This document shows positions 52,700-61,974 of a DNA stretch of 64,000 bases, in pieces. Position 1 is the first letter of the stretch, and each line of letters starts with the position of its first letter. The notes under the pieces are model-generated. The model did not search any database, had not been told where the DNA came from, and saw only the letters and a program-made list of their open reading frames with translations. This DNA is from CAWJAP01 sp963834365 (lineage in GTDB: Bacteria; Acidobacteriota; Vicinamibacteria; Vicinamibacterales; Vicinamibacteraceae): the NCBI GenBank assembly GCA_963834365.1, contig CAWIBS010000036.1, forward strand, positions 248,001 to 312,000, in the 5' to 3' direction. A program made the position numbers and the translations under genes.

Positions 52700-53176
52700 A
52701 TGGCAGCCAAGGCGACGAGCAAGGCGTACTACATGATCAGCGTGGTCGCGCAGCGCTACAACATCCATCCGCAGACGCTGCGCCTCTACGAGCGCGAAGG
52801 CCTGCTCAAGCCGTCTCGTACCGAAGGCAACACGCGCCTGTATTCGGACGAAGACCTCGAGCGCCTCGAGACCATTCTGTCGCTGACCCGCGATCTCGGC
52901 GTCAACCTGGCCGGCGTCGAGATCATCCTGAACATGCGGGAACGCATCGAGCAGATGCAGGGCGAAGTCAACGAGTTCATGCAGTACGTCAAGCGTGAGA
53001 TGGTCAAGGGCCTTGGCGACTGGGAGCAGCGCCTCAGCACGGCGCTCGTCAAGTCCACACCAGGCGGCCTCGTCCGTGCCGAGCCTCGACCCTCGTCGCC
53101 GGCCGGGCCATCCAGCGCCGCCGCCGCGGGCGGTGGCGGAGTGACCGTCGCCCGCAAGACGACGCGCGACCGGTAG
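52700..53176 (+). CDS. hspR: HspR-type MerR family regulator
   Basis: A MerR-fold transcription repressor of heat-shock genes, as in actinobacteria, where HspR with DnaK represses the dnaK operon. The DNA-binding region reads YYMISVVAQRYNIHPQTLRL then YEREGLLKPSRTEGNTRLYS. A dimerisation helix (VEIILNMRERIEQMQGEVNE) and a Pro/Ala/Gly-rich tail follow. 158 residues, intact, 6 nt after dnaJ. The order dnaK-dnaJ-hspR implies autoregulation; grpE is absent from the operon. Confidence 0.88.
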   Translation: MAAKATSKAYYMISVVAQRYNIHPQTLRLYEREGLLKPSRTEGNTRLYSDEDLERLETILSLTRDLGVNLAGVEIILNMRERIEQMQGEVNEFMQYVKREMVKGLGDWEQRLSTALVKSTPGGLVRAEPRPSSPAGPSSAAAAGGGGVTVARKTTRDR

Positions 53177-53255
53177 GCGCAGCCGACATCCTCGCCGGCG
53201 ACAAAGCCGGCGCGCGTCCACCGCCGCCTCGGGGTATCCTCACACCGCTCGTCGC

Positions 53256-54197
53256 ATGCGCATCCTCGTCACCGGTGGCGCCGGGTACATCGGAACGCTC
53301 GTCTGTCCGGCCCTGCTCGCCTCGGGGCACCGGGTCACGCTCCTCGACCGCTTCCTGTTCGGGGTGCAGCCGATTCTGCACTTCGTGACCCATCCGAACC
53401 TGCAGGTGGTCCACGGCGACATTCGCGATGCGACCGTCGTCCGCCATGCCGCGTCGCAGGCTGACGTCATCCTGCACCTTGCCGCGATCGTCGGTCATGC
53501 GGCGTGTGCGGCCGACCCGTTGACCGCCGAGTCCACCAACGTCACCGGCACCAGGAACCTCGTGGACGCCGCCGCGGCGTCCCAGCCGATCGTCTATGCG
53601 AGCACAGGCAGCGTCTATGGACGGTGCGAAACCATCGCCACCGAGGACACGGCCCCCAACCCACTGACGCTATACGCGCGTACCAAACACGACGCAGAGC
53701 GCCTCGTCGTCGAGGCTGGTGGCATCGGCCTGCGGTTCGCGACGGTCTTCGGGCTCAGCCCGCGGCTGCGTCTCGACCTGCTCGTCAACGACTTCTGCTA
53801 TCAGGCGTACCATCACAAGCAGATCGTCCTGTTCGAGGGCCATCATCGTCGGACGTTGCTGCACGCGAGGGACGCGGCCGCGGTCTATCCGTTCGCCGTC
53901 GGGCACCTGGATGCGATGAAGGGCGATGTCTACAACGTCGGTGCGTCAGAGCTGAACTACACCAAGATCGACGTGGCGCGGGCGGTCCAGAAGCACCAGC
54001 CGTTCTACCTGCACGAAGCCGAGGTGGGGGAGGACCAGGACAAGCGGAACTACGAGGTGTCGTATTCGAAGATCAACGCGCTCGGCTATGGGGCGACGGT
54101 CTCGCTCGAGGACGGGATCACGGAGTTGCTGAGGGTGATGCCGTTCGTTGCCCAGCGATCGCCCTGGCGGAATGCGGGGTGGCTGTCGGGCGGGTAG
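53256..54197 (+). CDS. NAD-dependent epimerase/dehydratase (extended SDR)
   Basis: An extended short-chain dehydrogenase acting on a nucleotide sugar or similar substrate. The NAD motif GGAGYIG is in MRILVTGGAGYIGTLVCPAL. The catalytic Tyr and Lys are in LTLYARTKHDAERLVVEAGG, with Ser/Thr in VYASTGSVYG. The later RTLLHARDAAAVYPFAVGHL and DVYNVGASELNYTK are typical. 313 residues, intact. The specific substrate is not clear. A REP-like hairpin separates it from the UDP-glucose dehydrogenase, a possible functional neighbour. Confidence 0.82.
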   Translation: MRILVTGGAGYIGTLVCPALLASGHRVTLLDRFLFGVQPILHFVTHPNLQVVHGDIRDATVVRHAASQADVILHLAAIVGHAACAADPLTAESTNVTGTRNLVDAAAASQPIVYASTGSVYGRCETIATEDTAPNPLTLYARTKHDAERLVVEAGGIGLRFATVFGLSPRLRLDLLVNDFCYQAYHHKQIVLFEGHHRRTLLHARDAAAVYPFAVGHLDAMKGDVYNVGASELNYTKIDVARAVQKHQPFYLHEAEVGEDQDKRNYEVSYSKINALGYGATVSLEDGITELLRVMPFVAQRSPWRNAGWLSGG

Positions 54198-54206
54198 CAA
54201 GCCGAT

Positions 54207-54234
54207 GCAAGACAGGGCTGAAGCCCTGTCCCAC
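54207..54234 (-). repeat. REP-like hairpin, GGTG/TTCAG variant
   Basis: Arms ACAGGGCT/AGCCCTGT at 54209-54226 around GA, with CCCACC on the right (foot GGTG when read the other way). It lies between two convergent genes, the epimerase and the UDP-glucose dehydrogenase. Confidence 0.6.
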
Positions 54235-54266
54235 CTCATAGCCCTTGCCCTGCCGAAGGGAGCCCG

Positions 54267-55632
54267 TCACGGGGCGCGATCGACGGCGGCGCGCTCGGTG
54301 CCGGTTTCAGCCGACGCCCGGCCGAGCGCCACGTACGTCACACCGGGTGCCGAGGCCAGGCCGCGGGCATGGCGCCAGCAGTCAATCACGACGAGCGGCC
54401 GGTCACGGCCGAGGAGCGAGCTCGCGGTCAAGGAAGCGAACGCAGGGTCGGGCGTCGCGATGACCAGCGTGTCCGCGGCCTCGAGACAGTCGTCGACGTC
54501 GCCGACGATGCGGAGACCTTCGACGTCCGGGACCTCGCGCACCAGCGGATCGAAGCCGATCACGTCGTGCCCGCGCTCGCGGAGCAGCCGCGCCAGCGCG
54601 ACGCTCTGGGAGGCCTCGATGATGTGCGACCTGGGCTTGAAGGCGAGCCCGAGGATGGCGATGGTCGATCCGGGCGCGGCCAGCGCCGAGACGCGATCGG
54701 CGACCCGCTGCGGAATCCCGGCGTTGATCGCGTCGGTGCTCCGCGGGAGCATGGCCTGCTCACCCACCTCCTGGGCGAAGAAGCGCGAGCGCGACGTTGT
54801 CGCGCGGGAAGCACGGGCCGCCGTAGCCGAGCCCGCCGTTGAGGTAGCGGTCGCCCGACCCGGCGATCGGCGCCCACCGCGTGCGTCACGACGTCCACGT
54901 CGCCGCCGGGGATGCGCTCGCAGAGCGCCGCCAGCATGTTGGCGAACGTGATCTTCATGGTCACGAAGGAGTTGATCGGCGATCTTGGCGAGCTCGGCGT
55001 TCTCGAGGCTCATGCGCTTGCAGAGCGGCGAGTTCGCCATGACCTCCGCATAGTAGGCCTCGAGGTAGTCGCCCGAGCGCGCGGTCGAGCTCGCCGATCA
55101 GCGTGAAGTCGGGATTCAGGAAGTCGCGGATGACGATGCCGAGCGCGATGAACTCGGGGCTGTAGCACAGCCCGAAGTCCGGGCCCGCGCGCTTGCCCGA
55201 TTCCGCTCGAGAATCGGCAGCAGTGCGCCGCGGGTCGCGCCGGGCAGCACCGTGCTCGTCAGCACGACGATGTGGTACGTCGGCTTGGTCGCCAGCGCGC
55301 GCCCGATGCCGTCAACGCACGTGACGCGTGCTCGAGGGTGACGGCGCCGCGCGTCGTCGACTCGGCGTCGGCACGATCACGAAGGTGATGGACGAGTGCT
55401 TGACCGCGTCGCCGACGTCGAGCGTGGCGCGGATGCGGGCCATGTTCGCCTCGAGCGTCGACGTCGAGGTTGTGTCTCCTGCACCGGCGCGCGGCCGGCG
55501 TTGACGAGCATCGACGGCGTCGGGATTGGCATCGACGCCGACGACCTCGCCGCCACGCGACGCGATGGCCGCCACCATGCTGGCGCCAAGCTTCCCCAGA
55601 CCGACGACCGACACAGGAGGAATCGTGACCAT
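54267..55632 (-). pseudogene. UDP-glucose/nucleotide-sugar dehydrogenase, multiply frameshifted
   Basis: A dehydrogenase of the UDP-glucose 6-dehydrogenase/WecC family, which oxidises a nucleotide sugar to its uronate. The NAD motif is in IPPVSVVGLGKLGASMVAAI. The middle has CYSPEFIALGIVIRDF, and KITFANMLAALCERIPG; the C-terminal domain carries IAILGLAFKPRSHIIEASQS and DVIGFDPLVREVPDVEGLRI. The region 54780-55500 needs at least five single-base corrections; the piece 54267-55040 is the longest single-frame part. The N-terminal ATG is at 55632. Real decay and sequence error cannot be separated, but other genes here suggest error. Confidence 0.68.
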
Positions 55633-55933
55633 GATGTTGTGATCCTGCCGGCCGCGCGCCCGGCTGCGGTGCGAACGCCTGCCGTCTCGACCGGCCGCCC
55701 AGGCTGTCTGCGAAGCGTGCGGCAGCCCGTCCGTGCGTCTGGCTTTGACCAATCGCCCGTGGCCCGGACTCCGTGCGTGCGATCATACGATGCGTTCGAG
55801 CAGATCGAGCGACCTGCCGCCGGCCGGCGGACGAACCCGCCTCGGCGCGGCGCGCCGCCATCCCCATTGACCCCGGCGCTTCGAGGCGCGAAGATGGTGG
55901 GCCCGCAGCTCCGCGCGCATCGCCGATCGGATC
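55633..55933. other. Divergent intergenic region without recognised element
   Basis: This 301-nt gap separates the divergent dehydrogenase and DnaC-like genes. Promoters for both must lie here or nearby, but I see no pair of boxes near consensus; TTGACC at about 55745 and 55868 lack -10 partners. No hairpin of the known families and no heptad array is present. Confidence 0.4.
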
Positions 55934-56790
55934 ATGTCTCCCTGTCCTCATTGCCACGATTCCGGCTGGAAGCTGCTCGATGTCGACGGACGTACGACCG
56001 TCATCCGCTGCGACTGCTTCCGCGACACGCTCACCGAGCGCCTCACGAGCGACGCGCGCATCCCGCGCCGCTACACGCACTGTGACCTTGATCGCTTCGT
56101 GACCTACGGCAACGAATCGCTCGATCAGGCCCTGCTGCAGGCGCGATCGCTCGTCGATCGGTTCCCCGTGGTCAGCAAGGGCCTGTTCCTGCTCGGGCCG
56201 CCGGGCGTCGGGAAGACGCATCTGGCCGTCGCGGTGCTGCGGCTGGTGATCGGCAGAAGGGCGCGCGGGGAGTCTTCTATGACACGCGCGAGCTGCTGCG
56301 GGTCATTCGCAGCACCTACGCGCCCGACTCGGCCTCGCGCGTCAGCGAGAGCGACGTGCTTCGCCCCGTCGTCGAGGCGGACGTGCTCGTGCTCGACGAC
56401 CTCGGCGCCGAGAAGCCGTCGGAGTGGGTGGACGAGACGCTCAACTAGTCGTCAACGGCCGATACAGCGAGCGCCGGCTCACGATCTTCACGTCGAACTA
56501 CGACATCACCGACGACCTGACGGATCCGGACTCGCTGCCCGTGCGCGTCGGCCTGCGCATGTACTCGCGGCTGCACGAGATGTGCGAGTTCCGCCATCTC
56601 GACGGCGCCGACTACCGCGAGCTGCCGGTCAACGGTGGCGTCGACGACCTCAAGGCGCTCTGGAAGTGCGCCGGCGCCGCCGGCGGCGCCGTCCCGCAGC
56701 GTGCCCAGCCGCTCGACCCGTCAGCTTCGGGCGCGCCTGCCCGATGGTGTCGCGGACCTCAAGTGGTCGGGAGGCAAAGCTGGGACCTGA
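55934..56790 (+). pseudogene. DnaC/IstB-like AAA+ ATP-binding protein, frameshifted
   Basis: Resembles helicase-loader ATPases of the DnaC type. An N-terminal zinc-binding motif (CPHCHDSGWKLL with IRCDC) is followed by Walker A GLFLLGPPGVGKTHLAVAVL and Walker B VLVLDDLGAEKPSEWVDETL. Sensor residues lie in LTIFTSNYDITDDL, and LRMYSRLHEMCEFRHLDGAD ends the AAA+ core. Breaks occur near 56265, 56447 and 56720. The repaired end is LKWSGGKAGT at TGA 56788-56790. The gene is followed 64 nt later by hemW. A transposase partner is not present, so an IS-linked IstB is unlikely. Confidence 0.68.
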
Positions 56791-56854
56791 AGAGAGGTGT
56801 GAAGGAGGAAGGAGGAAGGAAGGGACACTGCGTGGCTCCCTCCCACTGGAGCGC

Positions 56855-57973
56855 ATGCTCGGCCTCTACGTCCACATCCCTTTCTGTGCCGCGATCTGCA
56901 ACTACTGCAACTTCAATCGCGGACTCTCGACGCGCCGCTCAAGGACGCGATACGTCGCCGCGCTCGTCGAAGAGATCCGGCGCGCGGCCGACGGCGCCCC
57001 GGCCGACACGATCTATTTCGGCGGCGGCACGCCGTCGCTGCTGGAGCCCGCCGAGATCGGGCGCGTCATCGAGGCCTGTCGCGCAGTCGTTCGGGTCACT
57101 CGCGATGCCGAGGTGACGCTCGAGCTCAACCCGGAGACGGTCACCGCCGATCGGCTGGACGGCTTTCTTGCAAGCAGGCGTCAATCGTCTCAGCATCGGC
57201 GTCCAATCGTTCCGGGACGAGGAACTGCGGCGGCTGGGACGGGTGCACGACGCCGACGCAGGCGCTCGAGGCGGTGCGCCTGGCACGGGACGCCGGCTTC
57301 GACAACGTCAGTCTCGACCTGATGATGTGGCTGCCGCAGCAGACCGTGTCGCAGTGGCTCGAGTCCGTCGATGTGCTCGTCGAGCAGCGCCGTTGATCAC
57401 GCATCGCTCTACCTGCTGGAGCTCTATCCGAACGCGCCGCTGCGGGACGAGATGGCGCGCGGGCGGCTGGTCGCAGGCGCCGGACGACGACGCCGCGGAC
57501 ATGTATCTGGGCGGGCTCGAGCGTCTGGACGCCGGCGGCTTACGCAGTACGAAATCTCGAACGTCGCCCGCGGGACGCATCTCCCGGCACAACGTGAAGT
57601 ACTGGACAGACGGCGAGTGGATGGCCTTCGGCTGCGGCGCGCACGGCACGCGCAACGGCCGCCGCTGGCGCAACGTGTCATCGACGACCGACTACGTGGC
57701 GCGGGTGATCGACCGGCGGGAGGTGGTCGCCGAGGCGCGAATCCTCGATCCAGCGACCGGGCCGAAGAAGCCCTCTTCACGGGCCTGCGGCTGACGGCCG
57801 GACTCGACCTTCGGGTGGTCGAGGAACGTTACGGGGTCGATGTCTGGAAGCGCTACGGCGATGCACTCGCACCTTTTGTCGAATCACGCGTCCTGGAGTA
57901 CACTCCGCCGGTCTTGCGGCTCACGCGCGCGGGCATGTTGCTTGCAAATGAGGTGTGCGCTGTTTTCGTGTAG
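56855..57973 (+). pseudogene. hemW: Radical SAM protein HemW (coproporphyrinogen oxidase-like), multiply frameshifted
   Basis: HemW is a heme chaperone of the oxygen-independent coproporphyrinogen III oxidase family. The radical-SAM cluster motif C-x3-C-x2-C is in YVHIPFCAAICNYCNFNRGL. IYFGGGTPSLLEPAEIGRVI, LELNPETVTADRLDGFL and GVNRLSIGVQSFRDEELRRL are diagnostic. The C-terminal part includes YEISN, SRHNVKYWTDGEWMAFGCGA and LRLTAGLDLRVVEERYGVDV. At least five indels lie between about 57170 and 57780. The ATG at 56855 opens the protein at LGLYVHIPF. The unbroken pieces agree with a full-length protein of about 370 residues. Confidence 0.78.
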
Positions 57974-58030
57974 GATGCCAGTTCCGCCTCGACCGTCGCT
58001 GACGGGTGGCGTTCCGTACTGGAGGAGAAA

Positions 58031-58579
58031 ATGAAGGTGGGTACGATGTTCGGACGAGTGATCGCGCCCCTGGCGCTCGCAGTCGTATTCGCGGTCGGTT
58101 CCGCCAGCGTCGCCGGTGCGCAGCAGTCGGCCGCTCAGCCCGCGCAGCAGCCGCCGGCCTCGCAGCCACCCGCGACCCAGCCTCCCGCGGCCCAGCCGCC
58201 GGCGGCGGCTCCTGCGGAAGCCACCTTCTCGGGCACCGTGGGTGTCCTGCTGGTTCAGATCAAGACGGATCAGACGGCCGCCTACGAGGGCCTGCTGAGC
58301 AAGCTGAAGGAAGCGCTCTCGAAGAGCGACAAGCCGGAGCGCAAGCAGATGGCCGCGGGGTGGAAGGTCTACAAGTCGGCGGAAGCGCAGGGCGGGAACA
58401 CGCTCTACGTCCACATCGTGGACCCCGTCGCCCAGGGCCAGAACTACCTCGAGACCTACAAGCTGATCGCGGAGACGTTCCCGAGCGAAGTGCAGGACCT
58501 CTACGCCAAGACCAAGGAAGCTTTCGTGACCGGCGGTCTCGGGCGCCTGAACCTCACGCTCGTCACCGCACTGCAGTAG
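58031..58579 (+). CDS. Hypothetical exported protein with Pro/Gln-rich linker
   Basis: A signal peptide (MFGRVIAPLALAVVFAVGSA) is followed by a low-complexity linker (AQQPPASQPPATQPPAAQPP). The C-terminal domain, about 110 residues, contains GTVGVLLVQIKTDQTAAYEG and LYVHIVDPVAQGQNYLETYK, which recalls small ABM-type alpha/beta-barrel folds, but this is a guess. GGAGGAGAAA directly before the ATG is a good Shine-Dalgarno sequence. 182 residues, intact. No function can be assigned. Confidence 0.75.
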   Translation: MKVGTMFGRVIAPLALAVVFAVGSASVAGAQQSAAQPAQQPPASQPPATQPPAAQPPAAAPAEATFSGTVGVLLVQIKTDQTAAYEGLLSKLKEALSKSDKPERKQMAAGWKVYKSAEAQGGNTLYVHIVDPVAQGQNYLETYKLIAETFPSEVQDLYAKTKEAFVTGGLGRLNLTLVTALQ

Positions 58580-58614
58580 CAGGGACGGGGACTGGCGCCC
58601 CGCTCCGTTTATCG

Positions 58615-58656
58615 GGGTCAGGACTTGCCGTTTGTGCGACGTGGCAGTCCTGACCC
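58615..58656. terminator. Inverted repeat between convergent genes, probable bidirectional terminator
   Basis: GGGTCAGGACTTGCC at 58615-58629 pairs with GGCAGTCCTGACCC at 58643-58656 (one bulge), with a 13-nt loop. GTTTCCC follows. It sits between convergent genes ending at 58579 and 58665. There is no long U tract, so a role as terminator is by position; GGGTCAGG-type inverted repeats also occur as dispersed elements in soil bacteria. Confidence 0.45.
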
Positions 58657-58664
58657 GTTTCCCG

Positions 58665-59147
58665 TCAGAATGCGAGATTCACGCCCGCATAGAACCGGTG
58701 GACTCGCGAGTAGAGCGGGTCGCCGCGCAGCGTGAGCATCCGGTAATCGAGCCGCGCCCGCAGCGGACCCGCCAGGGTCACTTTGGCGCCGCCGCCGATG
58801 TTGCCCACGAAGCTCGTCTCCGAGCGTTCGAGCAGCTGTTCGCGATAGACCCCGCCGCCAATCGTCCCGTAGAACTGCCATCCCGCGAGCGGGATGGGCG
58901 TCTGCAGGAGGACGTTCCCCATCCCTGTCCGCACTGACGGGCACGCGCTCCGGGCGTCCTCGCTGATGTCGCAATACTCGAACTCGAAGCCCACGATGAG
59001 GAGGCCTCCGCCGAATGCAACCCCCTTGGCCAGATGCCGCTCGGGGCTCGGGCTGAGCCCGATGAACGCGGTGAGGTCGGCCGAGGCCGGCGCTGCGAGC
59101 GCGAGGACGAGCGCCATGGCCGAGATCGCGGGTCCGGGACGGAACAT
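58665..59147 (-). CDS. Outer-membrane beta-barrel protein, small
   Basis: A signal peptide (ISAMALVLALAAPASADLTA) precedes about 135 residues with alternating hydrophobic strands and Gly turns: FGGGLLIVGFEFEYC, FYGTIGGGVYREQLLERSET, FVGNIGGGAKVTLAGPLRAR and a final HRFYAGVNLAF ending in aromatic Phe, as in outer-membrane barrels. 160 residues, intact. It belongs to the broad class of OmpX/OmpW-like porin-fold proteins; no specific role is visible. A REP-like hairpin lies upstream. Confidence 0.72.
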   Translation of the reverse strand: MFRPGPAISAMALVLALAAPASADLTAFIGLSPSPERHLAKGVAFGGGLLIVGFEFEYCDISEDARSACPSVRTGMGNVLLQTPIPLAGWQFYGTIGGGVYREQLLERSETSFVGNIGGGAKVTLAGPLRARLDYRMLTLRGDPLYSRVHRFYAGVNLAF

Positions 59148-59165
59148 GTCCGTATACTAACTAAC

Positions 59166-59192
59166 CGGCGGGGCTGAAGCCCCGCCCTCCTG
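59166..59192 (-). repeat. REP-like hairpin, GGAG/TTCAG family
   Basis: Arms GGCGGGGCT/AGCCCCGCC around GA at about 59167-59186, with CCTCC on the right, which is the GGAGG foot on the minus strand. It is nearly identical to the copy at 47466-47490. It lies between the barrel gene and the acyl-CoA dehydrogenase gene. Confidence 0.7.
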
Positions 59193-59219
59193 GCGAGAGC
59201 AACGCGCCGCCGCATCCCC

Positions 59220-60359
59220 ATGGACTTCCGACTGTCGGACGAGCAGCAGATTCTCCGTCGCAGCGTGCGCGAGTTCGCCGAGGCCGAGATCCGTCCGCAC
59301 GTCATGGTGTGGGACGAGGCGCAGGCGTTCCCCGAGACGCTCGTCCGTCAGATGGCCGACCTCGGCCTGATGGGCGTGCAGATGCCCGAGGCACTCGGGG
59401 GTCGGCCATGTCGGCCGTGGACTACTGCATCTGTATCGAGGAGCTCGCGCGGGTCTGTCCCGCCGTCGCGCTCAGCGTGGCCGCGCACAACGGCCTGTGC
59501 ACAGCCCACCTGTTCAGGTTCGGCAGCGCCGCGCAGCGCGAGCGTTTCATTCCTCCCCTGGCGCGTGGCGAGCTGCTGGGGGCGTGGGGCCTGACCGAGC
59601 CGACGGCCGGCAGCGATGCGGCCGGGACCCGCACGGTCGCCGTCCGGGACGGCGAGACGTGGGTGATCAACGGCGCGAAGACCTTCATCACGCACGGCAG
59701 CACGGGCGGCGTCATGGTCGTCATGGCCGTCACCGATCGCAGCCAAGGGCAACCGCGGCATCTCCGCGTTCGTGGTCCCGCGGGGAACCCCGGGCATGCG
59801 GCCGGGAAAGAAGGAGAACAAGCTGGGGATGCGCGCGAGCGACACGAGCGAGGTGATCTTCACCGATTGCCGGGTCCCGCACGACGCGCTGGTCGGCGAG
59901 GACGGTCTGGGCTTCGTGAACGCGCTGCAGGTGCTCGACGCCGGCCGCACGGGTATTGCGGCGCTGTCGGTCGGGCTCGCACAGGGCGCCTTCGAGGCCG
60001 CCGTCAAGTATGCGAAGGAGCGGCGGCAGTTCGGGCAGCCGATTGCCGCATTCCAGGCCACGCAGTGGAAGATCGCGGATCTGGCGACCCGCATCGAAGC
60101 GGCGCGGCTGCTGACGTATCGCGCCGCCCACCTCAAGGATCGCGGTGAGCGGGTGACGCGTGAGTCGGCGGAGGCCAAGCTGTTTTCGAGCGAGGTCGCC
60201 GTCCGCGCCGCCGACGAGTGCGTGCAGATTCACGGCGGCTACGGGTTCGTCAAGGACTACCCTGCGGAGAAGTATTTCCGCGACGTCAAGCTCCTCACTA
60301 TCGGCGAGGGGACGAGCGAAATCCAGCGGCTCGTCATCGCCCGCCAGCTCCTCGCGTGA
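59220..60359 (+). CDS. Acyl-CoA dehydrogenase, short-chain type (two indels)
   Basis: A flavin-dependent acyl-CoA dehydrogenase of 380 residues after repair. MDFRLSDEQQILRRSVREFA opens it. AWGLTEPTAGSDAAGTRTVA, TWVINGAKTFITHGSTGGVM and AGRTGIAALSVGLAQGAFEA are typical, and the base Glu is in TIGEGTSEIQRLVIARQLLA. One G seems missing in the G run near 59396-59401 (restoring LGGSAMSAVDYCI), and one C extra near 59746 (restoring DRSKGNRGISAFVVPRG). Its stop overlaps the GTG of the meaB gene. The position beside methylmalonyl-CoA genes suggests branched-chain or fatty-acid degradation. Confidence 0.9.
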
Positions 60360-61820
60360 ACGACTCGCTCGTCAATCGTGTGCTCGCCGGGAACCCGCGT
60401 GCGCTCGCGCGGGCCATCTCGCTCATCGAGGACGGAGCCCCGGCCGGCAGCGCGCTCGTACGCGAGCTGTTTGCGCGGGCCGGTCGGGCGTACCTCGTCG
60501 GGGATCACAGGACCGCCGGGAGCGGGGAAGAGCACCCTCGTCGATCAGCTCGTCCGCCATGCCCGTCAGGAAGGCCGGACGGTCGGGGTGATTGCGGTGG
60601 ATCCGACGAGCCCGTTCACCGGCGGCGCGATTCTCGGCGACCGGGTCCGGATGCAGGCGCACGCCGGGGACGCTGGCGTCTTCATCCGCAGCATGGCCAC
60701 GCGAGGCCAACTCGGCGGGCTGGCGCGTGCGACGAGCGAGGTCGCGGTCGTCCTCGACGCGGCCGGTCGCGATCTCGTCGTCATCGAGACGGTGGGCGTC
60801 GGGCAGGACGAGATCGACATCGTCCGGACAGCCGATGTGTCGGTGGTCGTGCTGGTGCCGGGCACCGGCGACGAGGTGCAGGCGCTCAAGGCCGGCATCA
60901 TGGAGATCGCCGATATCTTCGTCGTCAACAAGGCGGATCGGGAGGGCGCCGACCGGATGTGCACCGCGGTCGAGGCCGTGCTGGCGCTCCACGAGCTGCC
61001 GGGCGGCGCATGGCGGCCACCGGTGCTGCGGACGGAGGCCACGACGGGTCGCGGGATCCCCGAGCTCATGGCCGCGATCGAAGCGTTCCGCGCGCAGCAG
61101 CCGGAGGGAACCGTCGCACGACGACGGAGCCGTGCGGGGTGGCGAGTGCGGGAGCTGCTCGCCGAGGGTTTCCTGCGGCACGTGGAAGAGAAGGTTCTCG
61201 GCGCCGGCGAGCTGGAGCAGGTCGCGGATCGGATCGCGGCGCGCGAGGTGGATCCCTACTCCGCGACCGACGCCATCATGGCGCGGGCGATACCGGGGAC
61301 GGGAGCCTCCCCAGTGGCAATCGAGGCTCCCGTCCCCGTTCCCGTCATGCCGGTCGCATCCGTGCAGGTTCCCGTCCCCGACCATATCGGCATCGCCGTC
61401 TCGGACATCGAGGCGGCGCTTGCGTTCTACCGCGACGCGCTGGGTCTTCTCGCGGTGGACCCGCCCGAAGACGTCGTGTCGCAGCGGGTGCGGGCGCATT
61501 TCATCCGCGCAGGGGAGACGACGCTCGAGCTCCTGGAGGCGACGGCTCCGGAGTCGCCGATTGCGAAGTTCCTCGAGAAGAGGGGGCCCGGGCTCCACCA
61601 TCTCACGTTTCGCGTGGACGACATCGAGGAAGCGCTCGACCGCCTGAAAGCCAGGGGCGTTCGCCTGATCGACGAGACCGCGAGGCCCGGCGCGCATGGC
61701 GCGCTCGTCGCGTTCATCCACCCGTCGTCGGCGCATGGGGTGCTCGTCGAGCTGATGCAGCCAGCTCAGGGATCAGGGATCAGGGACCAGGGATCAGGAA
61801 GGTCTGCACATGGCCCGTAG
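60356..61820 (+). CDS. Fusion of MeaB GTPase and methylmalonyl-CoA epimerase (one indel)
   Basis: Residues 1 to about 310 are MeaB, the GTPase chaperone that protects methylmalonyl-CoA mutase: VGITGPPGAGKSTLVDQLVR, VIAVDPTSPFTGGAILGDRV, IETVGVGQDEIDIVRTADVS and VNKAD. Residues from about 345 are epimerase: PDHIGIAVSDIEAALAFYRD, GLHHLTFRVDDIEEAL and GVLVELMQP. One G near 60500 appears extra. The two domains are joined in frame by IPGTGASPVAIEAPVPVPVM, the translation of the long inverted repeat. The C-terminal QGSGIRDQGSGR is translated from a heptad array. An ATG at 61347 could start a separate epimerase. GTG 60356 overlaps the previous stop. Confidence 0.88.
61295..61337. repeat. Long inverted repeat inside the meaB-epimerase reading frame
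   Basis: Arms GGGGACGGGAGCCTCC at 61295-61310 and GAGGCTCCCGTCCCC at 61323-61337, loop 12 nt. It is the third copy of this family. Here it lies inside an open frame and encodes the linker between MeaB and epimerase, with no stop codon. Confidence 0.8.
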
Positions 61821-61927
61821 CCTGCAGCCCGTAGTCCGTAGCCCAATTTGACGAACATTGACAACCAAAGACCAAAGACCAAAGACCAAAGACTAGACAA
61901 GACCGAAGACCGAAGACTGAAGACCAG
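61768..61927 (+). repeat. Four successive heptad arrays before mtnP
   Basis: GATCAGG units (61769-61800) overlap the end of the fused gene and are translated. CCGTAGC-type units (about 61815-61846) follow, then GACCAAA (about 61864-61891) and GACCGAA/GACTGAA (about 61900-61925). The last two classes repeat, in the same order, the block before the gene at 30068. The mtnP start lies 48 nt further. Confidence 0.75.
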
Positions 61928-61974
61928 CGACCGGCCAAGCTCCTTTCACTCCCATCGCAGGCAAATACGCACCC

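Noticed and set aside
55934..56790. IstB of an insertion sequence
   Set aside because: The ATPase resembles DnaC/IstB, but there is no IstA transposase, no terminal inverted repeats and the neighbours are housekeeping genes.
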